Below are positions 5,330-5,374 of a stretch of 5,374 nucleotides of DNA, piece by piece (position 1 is the stretch's first letter; every line of letters begins with the position of its first letter). The translations under genes and the position numbers were made by a program. The notes under the pieces are model-generated. The model ran no database searches. It was not told the origin of the DNA and saw only the letters and a program-made list of their open reading frames with translations. The DNA comes from Alphaproteobacteria bacterium (GTDB lineage Bacteria; Pseudomonadota; Alphaproteobacteria; Rhodobacterales; Rhodobacteraceae). The stretch spans positions 1 to 5,374 of the forward strand of contig RFGD01000356.1 of NCBI GenBank assembly GCA_003696705.1, written 5' to 3'.

Positions 5330-5341
5330 GGAAATTGTTCC
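5330..5341. promoter_or_regulatory. GGAA-N4-TTCC inverted repeat, possible operator
   Basis: A perfect short inverted repeat (GGAAATTGTTCC on the plus strand) abuts the candidate -10 box of the cys promoter on its upstream side. A transcription factor site here could act on both divergent promoters. Arms of 4 bases can occur by chance, so support is limited. Confidence 0.3.
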
Positions 5342-5374
5342 GCAAGAGGCATCAGGCTTGGAAAAATAAGGAAC

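Larger units (their letters stand above)
5308..5374 (+). promoter_or_regulatory. Possible divergent promoter and ribosome binding site for a gene past the right edge
   Basis: The plus strand has TTGACT (5308-5313), five of six to the -35 consensus. After 17 bases comes GAAATT (5331-5336), a weak -10 match of three of six. AAGGA occurs at 5368-5372, two bases before the window ends, which is where a ribosome binding site for a rightward gene starting just beyond 5374 would sit. In Rhodobacterales I recall an Lrp/AsnC-type regulator divergent from cysG, but nothing here can confirm that identity. The alternative is that this is simply the tail of an unrelated region. Confidence 0.35.

Overview
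The window is a tightly packed, one-direction (minus strand) assimilatory sulfate/sulfite reduction operon from a GC-rich alphaproteobacterium. It is most likely a member of the Rhodobacterales (Rhodobacter/Paracoccus relatives). The assignment rests on the ferredoxin-NADP reductase, which resembles remembered Rhodobacter capsulatus FPR almost word for word over long stretches, on the DUF2849 and DUF934 genes flanking cysI-cysH, and on the start of an IF-3 gene with the Rhodobacterales-type N-terminus ARRPHNAPP. No database search was possible.

Layout from right to left, which is the direction of transcription: a short control region (5296-5374) that probably also serves a divergent gene starting just past the right edge; a CysG-type siroheme synthase with an intact dehydrogenase/ferrochelatase half and a shortened, degenerate methyltransferase half (5295-4225); a DUF2849 protein (4228-3899); the siroheme/4Fe-4S sulfite reductase CysI (3912-2248); a four-cysteine Fe-S APS reductase CysH (2258-1485); a DUF934 protein (1488-1060); and the NADPH-ferredoxin/flavodoxin reductase Fpr (1011-193). 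The first five genes overlap one another by 4, 14, 11 and 4 bases. Fpr follows after a 48-base gap with its own strong ribosome binding site and a GTG start. A 119-base spacer then holds a hairpin and a promoter-like element. The first 24 codons of infC (73 down to the left edge) follow and appear to begin with the very rare start codon ATA.

How the parts fit together (inference from families): CysH reduces adenylyl sulfate to sulfite, CysI reduces sulfite to sulfide, and CysG supplies the last steps of the siroheme that CysI needs. There is no CysJ flavoprotein in the window, and Fpr sits where a reductase partner would be expected. The likely electron path is therefore NADPH to Fpr to ferredoxin (or flavodoxin) to CysI. 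DUF2849 and DUF934 are conserved accessory proteins of unknown function. Neither contains a cysteine, which argues against a role as an Fe-S or thiol electron carrier. I see no mobile element, CRISPR array, tRNA or rRNA. The most unusual points are the ATA-initiated infC, the vestigial methyltransferase domain of CysG, and the promoter embedded in the hairpin between fpr and infC.
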